Source: Orobanche coerulescens (lineage: Eukaryota; Streptophyta; Magnoliopsida; Lamiales; Orobanchaceae). From it: a stretch of 64,000 nt of DNA. The stretch lies in the NCBI GenBank assembly GCA_033398695.1, contig CM065818.1, forward strand, positions 34,434,001 through 34,498,000. Reading direction: 5' to 3'. Each line of letters begins with the position of its first letter. Positions within the stretch are counted from its first letter, which is position 1. Positions 20,997 to 31,963 of this stretch are shown piece after piece. A program made the translations under genes and the position numbers. The notes under the pieces are model-generated. The model searched no databases, had not been told where the DNA came from, and saw nothing but the letters and a program-made list of their open reading frames with translations.

Positions 20997-23160
20997 CGCT
21001 AGATGCGAGTTTGGCCAAAGAGTCGGCTTGGATGTTCTCAGTTCGGGGAATATGTTGTATTGTTCCCCGAAAATCTTGTAGCCGAGCCCGTGCCAGGCTA
21101 AGGTACTTAACCAGTTTGGGCTCTTTGGCTTCGTATTTGCCGTTGATCTGGTTTACCACTAATTGAGAATCACTCAAGATGGTAAGGCGGGCAAGGCCGA
21201 GCGAAGTCGCCATTTCTAGACCGGCCAAGAGAGCTTCATATTCTGCCTTATTGTTGGTGGTCGGGAAATCCAAGCGAATAGCCGAGCAGAACAGACATTG
21301 GTCGGGACTAACGAGGACTATTCCTGCACCCGATAGGTCAGCGGTTGAGGATCCGTCTACATAGAGTGACCATTCTTCCGATCGGTCGTCCTCCTGTGCG
21401 ATTGCTGGCGTGAACTCTGCAATGAAGTCCGCCAGGGCTTGTCCCTTTATAGCAGTGCGTGACTCATAAGCTATGTCAAACTGTCCGAGTTCGACGGCCC
21501 ATTTGACCATCCGGCCGGAAACGTCAGGTCGGTGCATAACTTGCTTTAATGGATAGTTTGTTAAGACGACTACCTGATGTTCCAAAAAGTAGGGTCTCAA
21601 CTTCCGGGATGCAATTAGGAGCGCATAGGCCAATTTTTCCATTGGGGCATATCTGAGCTCGGCATTGTGAAGGGCCTGACTCACATAATAGACCGGATGT
21701 TGCACTGCATTCTCCGTTCGAATCAGAGCGGCGCTGATCGCCGAGTCGGAGACCGCGAGATATAAGCTGAGAAGTTCTCCTCGAGTCGGTCTCTGCAAGG
21801 TCGGGGCTTCTGCCAGGACTTTCTTGATAGCTTCGAAGGCTTTTTGGCAAGGTTCTATCCATTGAAAATCCTTGTTCTTTTTTATCGCCTCAAAGAAAGG
21901 TTTGCATTTATCCGTTGAGCGAGAGATAAAGCGACTCGGCGCGGCTAGTCGGCCAGTTAGGCTTTGCACCTTTTTGACCGAGTTTGGAGGAACAAGCTCG
22001 GTCACTGCCGTAATTTTATTGGGGTTGGCTTCAATCCCTCTTTGGCTTACCATGTAGCCGAGGAATTTTCCAGAACCTACCCCAAATGAACATTTCTTCG
22101 GATTTAACTTCATCTTATACTCTCGCAAAATAGCAAACATTTTATTGAGGTCATGTACATGATCGGCCGAGCGCAAAGATTTTACTAACATGTCATCTAC
22201 ATATACCTCCATAGTATGGCCTATCAAGCTATTGAACATTTTATTTACCAGGCGTTGATATGTCGCGCCGGCATTCTTGAGCCCGAAAGGCATCATCTGA
22301 TAACAGTATAGGCCGCAGGCCGAGTAGAAGGAGGTGTTCTCCTCATCAGCGGGATGCATTGGGATCTGGTTATATCCAGAATACGCATCCATAAAGCTCA
22401 TTAGTTCATGCCCGGCCGTTGCATCCACCATGTAGTCGATATGGGGGAGGGGGTAGCTATCTTTCGGGCAGGCTATGTTCAGGTTGGAGAAGTCAATGCA
22501 GAGCCTCCATAGCCCGGTCGGCTTTTTTACCAAGACTGTGTTGGCTACCCAGGTCGGGTATTAGGCTTCCCGAATAAATCCATTATCGATCAGCTTTTCT
22601 ACCTCCTCTTCCAGCCCCTTCTGCCGTTCCGGCCCCATTTTCCTTCTTTTCTGAATAACCGGCTTTGAACTGGGGTCGATGTTTAGCCGGTGGCATGCAA
22701 GTTCCGGGTCAATCCCCGACATATCCGAATGGGTCCAAGCAAAGAAATCCAAGTTTTGACTTAGATGGGAGATCAGCTCGGAACGGATCGACTCTTGGAG
22801 GTTGTGGCCGATCTTTAGTCTTCGGGTTGGATTAGATGGGTCCATGTCGACCTGGTCCAACTCTTCTGTTGGTTCAGCATGGCGAATTTTTCCTTTCGGA
22901 TTTTGGTATCGCGGGTCGACCGGATCTTCTTCTAGGATCGGTTGCTTACCGGGCCTGCGGCGCCGGTCCGCTTCCGGTCCGGTTTCCATTTCGGGGTTTT
23001 GAGTGGCCCCGGGACCTCCGGTCTCCTGTTCTAGTAGGGTGTTTCCCGCTAGCTGTTCGGAGCTGGTGGCCCCCATTTCTTCCGACAAGTTTTCTGGGAT
23101 GCCTGCCGCGACATTGATTTCGCGAGCCCGGATGCTGAGGTTGCATTCTCGGGCGGCCCA
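20997..23160 (-). pseudogene. Tat reverse transcriptase and dual RNase H (broken)
   Basis: Read leftward. RT starts with the FAWTHSDMSGIDPELACHRL region near 22750, then VEKLIDNGFIREA and a TAA at 22561-22563 where relatives have a glutamine (CAA). It continues with VLVKKPTGLWRLCIDFSNLN, MPFGLKNAGATYQRLVNKMF and the YVDD active site (VYVDDMLVKS) near 22200. RNase H 1 follows (LSLYLAVSDSAISAALIR). The second, archaeal-type RNase H has LYVDGSSTADLSGAGIVL, NNKAEYEALLAGLEMA and ILSDSQLVVNQI near 21350-21130. The frame is cut at 20996 by the nested element. Apart from the one stop, the 23088-20997 frame is open. Confidence 0.9.
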
Positions 23161-23189
23161 GATCCCCTCTATGTACCCCGACGCTGTCC

Positions 23190-23890
23190 GGGGTAGGAAA
23201 TTTCATGCACAGGTGATAGGTAGACTGAGTGGCCCTCAGCCTTGACATCACAGGTCGGCCTATGATGGCATTATAGTCACTGTGCACATCGATGATCTTG
23301 AAGGTTGTGATCATCGTCCTTCTGATCGGCCCCTAACCAAATTCCAAGGCGAGGTCGATTTCCCCCAGTGGGGAGGTGCGGCAGTTGGCAAATCCCCGAA
23401 TATCTTCGTTGCAGGGCCGGACATAAGATTGGTCTACTTTCATCCTACGAAGGGTATGAAGGTAGATGATGCTAGCATAGGCCCCAGAGTCCACCAACAC
23501 CCTGTGGACCGGGATTCCCATTACGGGCAGGGTGATGACAAGGGCATATGAATAGGGATGGTCCAAGCCGTCTGCATCGAACTCCTCAAAAGTAACTGCC
23601 AACTGGGGGTTTTGGGGGGCTTTTTCGGCCACTGATAGGAACCCCTCTGCTCGGCGTTCGGTCTGTTGGTAGGAGGTGGTGGCTTCTCGGATAGATGCCT
23701 TTTTCTGGCGCTTCGACCGATGATCATTGACCTCGGCGGTGCCCATGATGGTTAAAATTTCCCGGGGGGATTTGGGGGCTGGAGGCACCCGATCATTCTT
23801 GGCTCTCGTCGGGTCGGCCCGATATTGGCGATCCCGAGGCGGGTTCCGGGTAAACTGCCTCAAGCCTGTCTCGTCGCATACCGCGATCAA
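23190..23890 (-). pseudogene. Tat protease region (broken)
   Basis: A frame from 23890 down to 23333 contains the retropepsin active site (HRVLVDSGAYASIIYLHTLR) near 23500. After a stop and frame change it continues with FKIIDVHSDYNAIIGRPVMSR, the protease flap/C-terminal region, and CMKFPT near 23200. A further frameshift lies between this point and the RT frame that is open from 23088. Confidence 0.8.
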
Positions 23891-23904
23891 GGCGGCGATG
23901 AGGT

Positions 23905-25280
23905 CTCGGCATTGTTCGGTGTTGTGACCCGCTGATTCATGATATTTACAAAAGCGGGTCTAGTCCATGTCCTTTTGATCTTTGTAGATCGGCCGAGGAA
24001 CTGGGAGCAGATTTTTGTCCTTTATTTGATCTAAAATGGCCTACGCGCCCGATAACTCGGAGTTGTGGGGACTGTCGAGGATGAGGCGGGAATCTTATTT
24101 TCCCGGCGGGATTCTTGTCGGGTCTCTTTGTAGTCACGTCTATCCTCTTTCTTTTTATACGATCCCTTCTGACCGGAGGGCATGACTAACATTGGTGCTG
24201 GCATAGCTTCCTCGGCAGCTATGTGGGAGCTGGCGCGCTCCAAGAATTCCTGGTAGGTGTGTGGGACATTCTGGCACACCGTCCAGCGAAAGAAAGAATT
24301 TTTGAGAAGGCCGGCCTGGGCAATAATGGCCAGCGCATCGTCGGACATAGGTTCCGTCTCCAATATCCGTTTATTGAAACGGGATATATAATCTTTAAGG
24401 GACTCGTTCGGCCCGTGGACAACGGTAGCAATGGAAGACCGTGGGGCGACTCGCACAAGGGACCCCATGAAATGGGATCGGAATGTCGCCGAGATCTGGG
24501 CCCATGTTTGAACAGAATGGTGGGGCAGCGTCCGATACCATCTCTGGGCCCTCTCCCCCAGAGTCAGGGAGAACATTCGGCATCGGAACGCGTCCTGAGA
24601 CCCGTGCAGGTCCATCCAGGAATTATAATGTCCAAGATGGGCATTGGGGTCCGTCTCCCTGTTGTACGGTGGAATTTGAGGGATTTTGAACTTCTCCGGG
24701 AGGGGTTCCGCCAAAACACTGGGGGCCAGGGGACTCTCCTGGCTGTTAAGCCATTCCGAACTTTGGGATGGCTGGAGCTGTTTATTTTCGAGCTCCGTAA
24801 GGCGCTTTTTAAGAAACTCGATCTCGCTCGAGTTATCGTCCGGAGTTGGAGGCAATACTTGCGTCGGATTTAGGGATGGGGGGGAGCTTTTTCTTCCTTA
24901 CGACTCTGACTCTGGACAGTAGGAGCCGGCGCTGCCTTCTCGATTTTCTTCCCCGCCCCAAGGCGATCAAAAACGGATATGGGGCGCGAAAGCTTACTCT
25001 TCCGAGAGGGATGTGAGCTTTCGCCGTGGCTTTCCGCCTTTTCTCCGGGGATCCCAGAGGCCGTCCTTTTTTTGTTACGTCCCGAGGCAGCTGGGCGGGT
25101 CGTCTGAGATTCCGCCTCGATATGGTCCTCGGGTTTTTGAAGGGTCCCGCCCCCTGTAACCCTTGCCATAAGGGCCGCCATGCCCTGGATAAAGGCAGGG
25201 TGTTTAAAGCACTCTACCACCTTAAGGAGGTTTTCTTCCTCCATCGCGGGCTGAGGGTTTTTCGAACTGTCGTGAGACAT
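23905..25280 (-). pseudogene. Tat gag (broken)
   Basis: The first frame begins with MSHDSSKNPQPAMEEENLLK at 25280 and ends at a TAG at 24870. The downstream gag frame (24855 to 24031) holds EKFKIPQIPPYNRETDPNAH, MFSLTLGERAQRWYRTLP and HGPNESLKDYISRFN, the core gag domain. The two frames would join if the seven-base G run at 24878-24884 (C run in gag sense) had one more base, so the break is a one-base homopolymer loss. Past 24031 a zinc knuckle of CX2HX4HX4C type (C-KY-H-ESAG-H-NTEQ-C) lies near 23955-23909, with a TAG at about 23957 before it. Confidence 0.85.
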
Positions 25281-25343
25281 CTCCGGTGAGCAATATAAAT
25301 CTGTTTTTATCGGAGGTTCAGGCCCCTTCTTCTAGCGCCAATC

Positions 25344-26075
25344 TGTTGACGTCTGATTTGGTCAACGTCACGTGTACTGATCAGGACAAATGGATCGAAG
25401 ACACGTAGAAAATAATAAATAAGATGAAAGGTGTTTGATCACTAAATTTTATTAATGACCTTTATATAGAGTAGAGCCGAGCAGGATAATTTCTGCCGGT
25501 CTATCTTGTTTGCTTGTTAATTACAAGTCTTATCTTTTTTCCTCAGTGAGTCTGAGTTCTCTCTTTTTTCTCTCTCTGTTCTAAATGCTAAAAATCCAAA
25601 GATCTGCTTTCACTGTGCATTTCTTCTATATATAGACAATCTGGGCCAGTGGAGAGATGACAGCTGGCGAATGTTTGGGGAATATGGCCAAAACACTTGT
25701 CAGTCTGCATTTATGCCTTGGACACGTGGCGGCCTTTATGGAGCGCCTTGGGAAGGGGCGTGACTGCATGCGGTAATTGGCATGCGGGCCTGCCTCGCCG
25801 ACTCTTGGCGGTGCTTATCCGCTGGGGTCGGTCCTCGGGTCTCCCGCCGTTCAGGTGGGCCTTGTAATAATATTGAATCGGAGCATTTTTATCTTCTCTC
25901 TGCTCGGCCCTACCGGATCGGATACCGGGTCGGCCTTGCCGTCCCTGTCCGGTCCGGTTTTTAACGAGCCCGGGAAGAAATCGGGTTTTTTGCCCGGTCT
26001 GACTTCAGGTTCGGCTCGACCGATTTAGCTGCCTGGAGTGCCTACGTGAATTCCAAGTTGGATGGGCTGCCAACA
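25344..26075 (-). repeat. 5' LTR of the Tat element
   Basis: 732 bp. On the plus strand it runs from TGTTGACGTCTG to GCTGCCAACA. TATATAAA lies on the minus strand at 25461-25468, pointing toward gag. Just inside it, at 25325-25340, the minus strand reads TGGCGCTAGAAGAAGG, a candidate primer-binding site whose tRNA I cannot name with confidence. Confidence 0.9.
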
Positions 26076-26852
26076 GTTATTACTCTTGTTATATTGTTTT
26101 TATTATTCTTCTTATACTTCTCTTATCATTCTTGTTACACTACTATTATAAATCTTATTACACCATTTTTTATCACTCATGTTACACGACACTGTCACTG
26201 CTTGCATATTGTGTTACACTGCTTTAATTATACTTGTTACACTAATTTCATTATTCTTGTTATATTATTTTATTATTCTCGTTACACTACTTTCATAATT
26301 GTGCAAAATATTATACAAAAAGAGCTACTTTTATTGCCCTTGCTACATTGTTATTGTACTTCTTGTTATACTGCTTTTATTATTCTTGTTACAGTTTCTA
26401 TTTATTGTACTATTTTTATTATTTTATTACACTGCTTTTATTATCATTGTCATATTATTTTTATTACTCTTATTATACAGTTTTTATTATTCTTGTAAAC
26501 TGTTTTTATTGTTTATTGTTACAGTTAATATTGTTCGTATTACAATGTTGTTATTACTCTTGTTACACTATTTTTATTATTCTTGTTATACTTCTTTTAT
26601 CATTCTTGTTACACTACTATTATAAATCTTATCACACCATTTTTTATCAACTCGTGTTACACGACACTGCTTGCATTATTGTGTTACACTGCTTTAATTA
26701 TACTTGTTACACTAATTTCATTATTCTTGTTATATTATTTTTATTATTCTTTACACTACTTTCATAATTTTTGTTACGGTACTTTACGTTGCTTTCATTA
26801 TTTTATTTTGCTGCTTTTAGTGTTCTTCTTACGCTACTTTTATTATTCTTGT
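26076..26852. repeat. T-rich satellite with a higher-order duplication
   Basis: Degenerate units of about 20-30 bp around TTATTCTTGTTACACTAC fill 777 bp. A block of about 165 bp at 26108-26275 is repeated at 26583-26745, including TGTTACACTGCTTTAATTAT. It starts at the end of the Tat LTR and ends at the fold-back element. Long ORFs in it (rich in Tyr, Leu and Phe) are artefacts of the repeat. Confidence 0.85.
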
Positions 26853-28385
26853 GGGATAAAGTCTTTTTTGGTACCATAACTTTTCGCCTTTACCAAAAAT
26901 GTCTCAAGAAATTTCATTTAGTCAATTACATCCCAATTTTTTCTCAAGTGTACAATTTACATCCCAATACTCGTCGGAGTTGAGAAAACGGCGTCGTTTC
27001 CCCCCATGTGAACCGCCCGTGACTTTTAATTTGGGGATTTTTATCTCCGGTGTGATGTGGACAATATGTGGCCGGGATAAAGTCTTTTTTGGTCCCATAA
27101 CTTTTTGCCTTTATCAAAAATGTCCCAAGAAATTTCGCTTAGCCAATTACATCCCAATTTTTTCTCAAAGCGTGACCATTGAACTTTGACCAAAGCGATT
27201 GGTTTGTTCCTCAACTGCTTAACTCGACTCTCGAGTATCCTGACCGGTCTTTCTTCAAACGTTCCATCCTGAGCGATTTCGATCTCCAATACTGAACTTT
27301 AATGGACGACGACGTACATCTGCATAAGATTTACGACTCAAGGCGGTCAATGACCTTTCGTGAATCAAAGCTATCTTCTCTCGAGTTTGCACGATCAATT
27401 CTGGTTCCGTTCCGACCAAATCTGATGAATCGTTCCAACATAGGGGCGATTTGCATCTTCTCTCGTATAATGCCTCAAACGGTGCCATCTTAATAGAAGC
27501 ATGCCAACTATTGTTGTAGGTAAATTCAATCAACGGTAGATGAACTTCCCAGTGAGTTGACCAATCTAAGGCACAAGCCCTTAGCATATCTTCCACTCTT
27601 TGAATAGTCCTCTCGGATTGTCCATCTGTCTGCGGGTGATAAGCTGTGCTGAAGTTCAATTCGGTCCCCAAGGCTTTATGAACTGCTTTCCAAAAATGAG
27701 ACAAAAAACGACCGTCTCGGTCAGAAATAATGGTCTTTGGCGTACCATGCAATCGGACTATCTCTGAAATAAATACTCGTACCAACCTCTCTAGTCCCCA
27801 CGTGTCCTTAATGCCTAGAAATGAGCTGATTTGGTTAAACAATCAACTATCACCCAAATCATGCTCATTCCTGTCTTGGTTCTCGGCATACTAGTGATAA
27901 AGTCCATCGATATGTCCTCCCACTTCCATTCAGTAATCGGGAGAGGCTTCAGCATTCCCCATACTCCGCTACATCTTTCTTCATGTTTCCCCACCAAAAG
28001 TTCTGTTTCAGGTCCTTATACATCTTATGTTTCAAGTATTGGGATGTAATTGAGATGTAAATTGTACACTTGAGAAAAAATTGGGATGTAATTGGCTAAA
28101 CGAAATTTCTTGGGACATTTTTGGTAAAGGCGAAAAGTTATGGGACCAAAAAAGACTTTATCCCTGCCACGTATTGTCCACATCACGCCGGAGATAAAAA
28201 TCCCCAAATTAAAAGTCACGGGCGGATCACATGGGGGGAAACGACGCCGTTTTCTCAACTCCGACGAGTATTGGGATGTAAATTGTACACTTGAGAAAAA
28301 ATTGGGATGTAGTTGACTAAACAAAATTTCTTGGGACATTTTTGGTAAAGGCGAAAAGTTATGGGACCAAAAAAGACTTTATCCC
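26853..28385. mobile_element. Fold-back element with inverted arms enclosing a retrotransposon fragment
   Basis: Termini are GGGATAAAGTCTTTTTTGGT and the complement ending GACTTTATCCC. The left arm (26853-27176) and right arm (about 28030-28385) are inverted copies. Within each arm a unit of about 100 bp occurs twice, separated by a middle part containing AAACGGCGTCGTTT or its complement. The centre (27178-28024) is a chromovirus integrase fragment. No transposase is encoded. Flanks TTATTCTTGT and CTTAATTCTA are not a clear target duplication. Confidence 0.75.
27178..28024 (-). pseudogene. Chromovirus integrase fragment inside the fold-back element
   Basis: Minus-strand fragments in two frames. 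The upstream one reads WKWEDISMDFITSMPRTKTG, MIWVIVDCLTKSAHF (27997-27815); the next starts near 27790 with RVFISEIVRLHGTPKTIISD and continues through HPQTDGQSERTIQ and YNNSWHASIKMAPFEALYER. The tail has EERPVRILESRVKQLRNKPI and ALVKVQWSRFE (27260-27160), the region before the chromodomain in Tekay/Del elements. An internal deletion joins the core to that tail. No N-terminal zinc finger, RT or LTR accompanies it. Confidence 0.8.
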
Positions 28386-28899
28386 CTTAATTCTATAACT
28401 CGCTTTTTTTCTTGTAAAAATGTGCCGTTAATTCTCTTTTGTTGTTGAGGTTGATTTGCTTGATTTTATTGTTCTTTTAAGATTTTAAATATGTAATTAA
28501 GTATTCCTTTGACGTGACTTATCACTTTAATTTGAAATTATATATGAATTCTAATTTTGGAAATTTGTTTCCCGTACTCATGCCGTACCCGTTTCTTAAA
28601 TTTTGACTTCGCCATTTTTCGTTCCCGTCTCCGTGCTACCTAGATCAGACATGTATGCGCACACAAAAAAAAATATTGAAATTAAATGGACATTTTATTA
28701 TTTCCGGAAACAATAAAACAAAAATGAGTTAGAAGATCAGCAAGAACTGATGAGGAAACTGTCACCATTTTCTTTCCTATCTTTCCTCATGCTTCAGTCT
28801 CGTGTATAACGTTCACAATTTCAGAAAACCCATACAAGACAATTAATCATAATTCATACACAATAAATCACAAAAAAAAAAAAAAAAACCTTACAAAAA
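28386..28899 (-). other. 3' UTR and intergenic sequence after the DUF1191 gene
   Basis: AT-rich, non-coding. An AATAAA signal lies on the minus strand at 28694-28699, about 200 bp past the stop codon. A long A run (plus strand) is at 28872-28889. Nothing else is recognised. Confidence 0.5.
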
Positions 28900-29859
28900 C
28901 TATGAATTTGATCTTGGAAGAGAATGGTGATGATGAGGTCTGCACTCAAAATGCTCAATTCTCGGCATAGTTCTCGTGCCAGAAGCAGTAACAGCCCTCA
29001 CATGCAGCCCAGCCATGGATACCTGCAAAGCCTCCTCTTCATAAGCCATCCTTTCCATCTCCTCCATTCTCTCTTTCTTCTTCGCGTTAACAAACATCGC
29101 TATTACCAGCAAACTCAGAAGAAAAGCTCCCAATGCAGCTCCGATCGAGCTCCCGATCGCCATCCTCAATTTGCTCGCCTTTTCTCTCAACGGCATTAAC
29201 GGCGACCTCACCACCAACCCGAAATGGCCGTGTCTTGTTGCAACACACACATGAGGCCTAGCTTGGTTCGAAAGAGTGATCTTCCCATTCTCATCGAAGC
29301 TCGCGCATAAAGGTATCATCCCGGGTGTCGTGTTGGCCAACGTCGCGTTGCCAAAGTCTATCGTTATCGGCTTTTTTCCGGCCTGGATTCCAACCTCGGA
29401 TGCGATCACAGTACTTGTTTTGTTTGTCCAGCTAATAATGTTGTCCGCTAGAAGGCCTAAGACAGGCGAAATGAGTTGGTAGCCCGATAATTCATAGTTG
29501 TCGTTGTACAAGGACGACCAGTTGGGTCCGAGGTTTTGTCGTACGAGGATTACTCGTTCGGAGCAAGGGTGGGCGTATGTGCCGACTCCTAAGCGGAACT
29601 CTTTGATGTTTGAACCGTATCTACGAAGGCTTCCGCAACGGAACCGTATTGTGTCGATGTCTATGCCGGAGAGATTTGATGGTAGATTGACATTGTATAG
29701 TTTGCCTGTCCTTGAATTCTTCTTGTGTGACCTGAATACGTAGTCTCTGATGACAAGATCGAGGAGGCGGGCGGATTTGACTTCTCCGGGTTCACATTTG
29801 AAGGATTGTAGAGTTGCTAGTGAGAGGAAAAGAAGAGCGATGGGAGAGAGAATGCCCAT
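28900..29859 (-). CDS. DUF1191 family single-pass membrane protein
   Basis: Intact intronless ORF of 319 residues. It begins with a signal peptide (MGILSPIALLFLSLATLQSF, cleavage near 22-23). The extracellular part contains SARLLDLVIRDYVFRS, NLPSNLSGIDIDTIRFRCGS, then LRRYGSNIKEF and SPVLGLLADN, which match the plant DUF1191 family. Potential N-glycosylation sites are at Asn62, 113, 146, 171 and 176. A transmembrane helix spans about 233-258, followed by a basic stop-transfer KKKER and a cytoplasmic tail of about 60 residues ending in a His-rich segment. Length and single exon are usual for the family. The molecular function is not known. It is flanked by a fold-back element downstream and an LTR element about 420 bp upstream of the ATG. 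Base use shows no damage. Confidence 0.9.
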   Translation of the reverse strand: MGILSPIALLFLSLATLQSFKCEPGEVKSARLLDLVIRDYVFRSHKKNSRTGKLYNVNLPSNLSGIDIDTIRFRCGSLRRYGSNIKEFRLGVGTYAHPCSERVILVRQNLGPNWSSLYNDNYELSGYQLISPVLGLLADNIISWTNKTSTVIASEVGIQAGKKPITIDFGNATLANTTPGMIPLCASFDENGKITLSNQARPHVCVATRHGHFGLVVRSPLMPLREKASKLRMAIGSSIGAALGAFLLSLLVIAMFVNAKKKERMEEMERMAYEEEALQVSMAGLHVRAVTASGTRTMPRIEHFECRPHHHHSLPRSNS

Positions 29860-30283
29860 TTGAGAAAACTAGCTACGGACTAGAGAGAGAGAGGCCATAT
29901 GACACCTGAGATTTGCTTTATGTGTTATCTGGAACAAAAGAAAGAAAAAAATGGGATGGCGTATTATTAGGAGAGTCATTATTCTTAATTCGCTAGTTAA
30001 ATCCAGAGATGTTAAAAGGGCATCGTAAGCAGGTTGGTCCGTTTAAATTGTAAAAAAAGGTCAGGTCCTAATTATTCTGCCCTATTCAAATCAGGATCTT
30101 TTTTGTCAGGATCGTTCAACTGGAAGCCCGTTAGGGCTTGCTCGTAGGTTAACCGAATTATTAATACGTATATAAATTTAATATTTTATATTTATTTTTA
30201 TTAGACTATACAATAAAATAAAACTAATTTTACTCATTTTTTTGGGCATTGATCGACCATTAGTTTTTTTTTTTACACTTAAA
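29860..30283. other. Upstream region of the DUF1191 gene
   Basis: Begins with a short GA run (29883-29891) that would lie in the 5' UTR. No convincing TATA box is seen. It ends at the target site TTAAA (30279-30283) of the LTR element. Confidence 0.5.
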
Positions 30284-30705
30284 TGTTGGGAAAAAATCAG
30301 ATCCCACATTCATCCACTAGGGATGAGCAGAAATAACCGAGAAATAACATGAAAAATAATAATAATCCACAACACAAGAATATACGTGGAAATTCCAAAA
30401 CCAGAGAAAAACCACGGGCCTCCAGAGAGAAAACTCCACTATATGACAAATTGTTACAATCACATAGATTAATCTTTCAAGCCAACCCCCCAATTACACC
30501 CACACTCTCCGAAGATTTAACTCACACCTTTCACGCTCTAAACACAAGAGAGAAAGAAAGAACCAAACACTTCAAGTGTATTGGTTGGGGCACTTAGAAA
30601 CCTATGCTTTGGTCTTCTTATATAAGCCACCACCCAAACTTCTTTACTTGACCGATGTGGGATGCCTTCAAAAACTTCTCTTTTATTATAGCCAAAATTC
30701 CAACA
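30284..30705 (-). repeat. 3' LTR of the small LTR element
   Basis: TGTTGGGAAAAAATC to AAAATTCCAACA on the plus strand. TATATAA on the minus strand at 30619-30625. Confidence 0.92.
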
Positions 30706-31524
30706 AACTCCACATTGGCTAAATAAAAGAAAATTTCACCATCTTCACCCACAATCCATTGTCTTCACCGACAATCATGATTCTTAAACCAAAGAATCAT
30801 CATTCTCAAAATAGAGAATAACCTACTCCACCATATGAGTAGAACACTTAGAAGAAACCCGTCTAAGAATTTTAACCACTTAGAATCAACCATTCTAAGA
30901 ATTTCCTCGGCACATATCGAAAAACCCGCTGAAATTTATGGTGCAACTCTCAACTTTTGGCCCTCCTGGAAGTCCTTCAGCCATCGACATAACACACATT
31001 GTATCCATGCCAAACCGATACCCGTGTATAAATTCCACCACACACCCTACATCCATGTCAATAATCAATGCCCGTGTAAAATTCCACCACACCCGGCATC
31101 TTTCCATGACAAGCCAATACCCGTGCGCAAATTCGTGGACCCGCTAACATAACCACATCCTCTTTCATGACAACTCATATGCCAAAAGGACATAAATGTT
31201 CTCATCAGAGAAAATCATCACTGTCACAACGTTAGCCCGGATTAGGAGTTATTTGCCAGATTAACTCCACCTCCACCTTGACAGTTCACCTTCATAGCCT
31301 TGTGTAACCCGGATTGTACCAACACATCCTTGACTTATACTTGTCATAAGCCAAACTTGATCATTCCATCAAATTTCTCCACCTGCTTGAACCACCCTAG
31401 CCTGATGAACAACCGTCTCCAAATGAGACCCCCGGACACCGCTCAAGAAATCTTTTCTGATGTGGAAGGTCAGACATCACTGCGACCACAGAGCATACTC
31501 AGAATTTCAAGAGACCCAACCCGG

Positions 31525-31536
31525 GCTCCGATACCA
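31525..31536 (-). promoter_or_regulatory. Primer-binding site (initiator tRNA-Met)
   Basis: The minus strand reads TGGTATCGGAGC, two bases inside the right LTR. It differs at one position from TGGTATCAGAGC, the usual plant initiator tRNA-Met site. Confidence 0.75.
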
Positions 31537-31538
31537 CT

Positions 31539-31963
31539 TGTTGGGAAAAAATCAGATCCCACATTCATCCACTAGGGATGAGCAGAAATAACCGAGAAAT
31601 AACATGAAAAATAATAATAATCCACAACACAAGAATATACGTGGAAACTCCAAAACCAGAGAAAAACCACGGGCCTCCAGAGAGAAAACTCCACTATATG
31701 ACAAATTGTTACAATCACATAGACTAATCTCTCAAGCCAACCCCCCAATTACACCCACACTCTCCGAAGATTTAACTCACATCTTTCACGCTCTAAACAC
31801 AAGAGAGAAAGAAAGAACCAAACACTTCAAGTGTATTGGTTGGGGCACTTAGAAACCTATGCTTTTCTTCTTATATAGGCTTGAAGACCACCAAAACTTA
31901 TTTACTTGGCCGATGTGAGATGCCTTCAAAGACTTCTATTTTATTATAGCCAAAATTCCAACA
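31539..31963 (-). repeat. 5' LTR of the small LTR element
   Basis: Direct repeat of 30284-30705. TATATAA on the minus strand at 31871-31877. Confidence 0.92.

Larger units (their letters stand above)
8475..26075 (-). mobile_element. Tat-lineage Ty3/Gypsy retrotransposon, minus orientation, with a nested insertion
   Basis: The element reads right to left: 5' LTR (25344-26075), primer-binding region, gag, protease, RT, RNase H plus a second archaeal-type RNase H, integrase, tandem repeats, antisense ORF, 3' LTR. The second RNase H and the antisense ORF are hallmarks of the Tat/Retand/Ogre group. Without the insertion at 11847-20996 it is about 8.45 kb. All its ORFs carry stops or frameshifts, so it is defective. 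The sequences outside the two LTRs do not share a target duplication, consistent with the missing outer end of the 3' LTR. Confidence 0.85.
30284..31963 (-). mobile_element. Small non-coding LTR retrotransposon (TRIM/LARD-like), minus orientation
   Basis: 1680 bp with 422-425-bp LTRs and an 833-bp internal region that has no gag or pol. Perfect 5-bp target duplication TTAAA at 30279-30283 and 31964-31968. The primer-binding site lies beside the right LTR, so the element reads right to left. It would need proteins from another element to move. LTRs are very similar; one has a short deletion of the GGTCTTC and AAGCCACC region. Confidence 0.92.

Noticed and set aside
26046..26767. Long Tyr/Leu/Phe-rich ORFs resembling membrane proteins
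   Set aside because: All three frames of a T-rich satellite give such peptides.
29276..29743. Plus-strand ORFs opposite the DUF1191 gene
   Set aside because: Shadows of the recognised minus-strand coding region.
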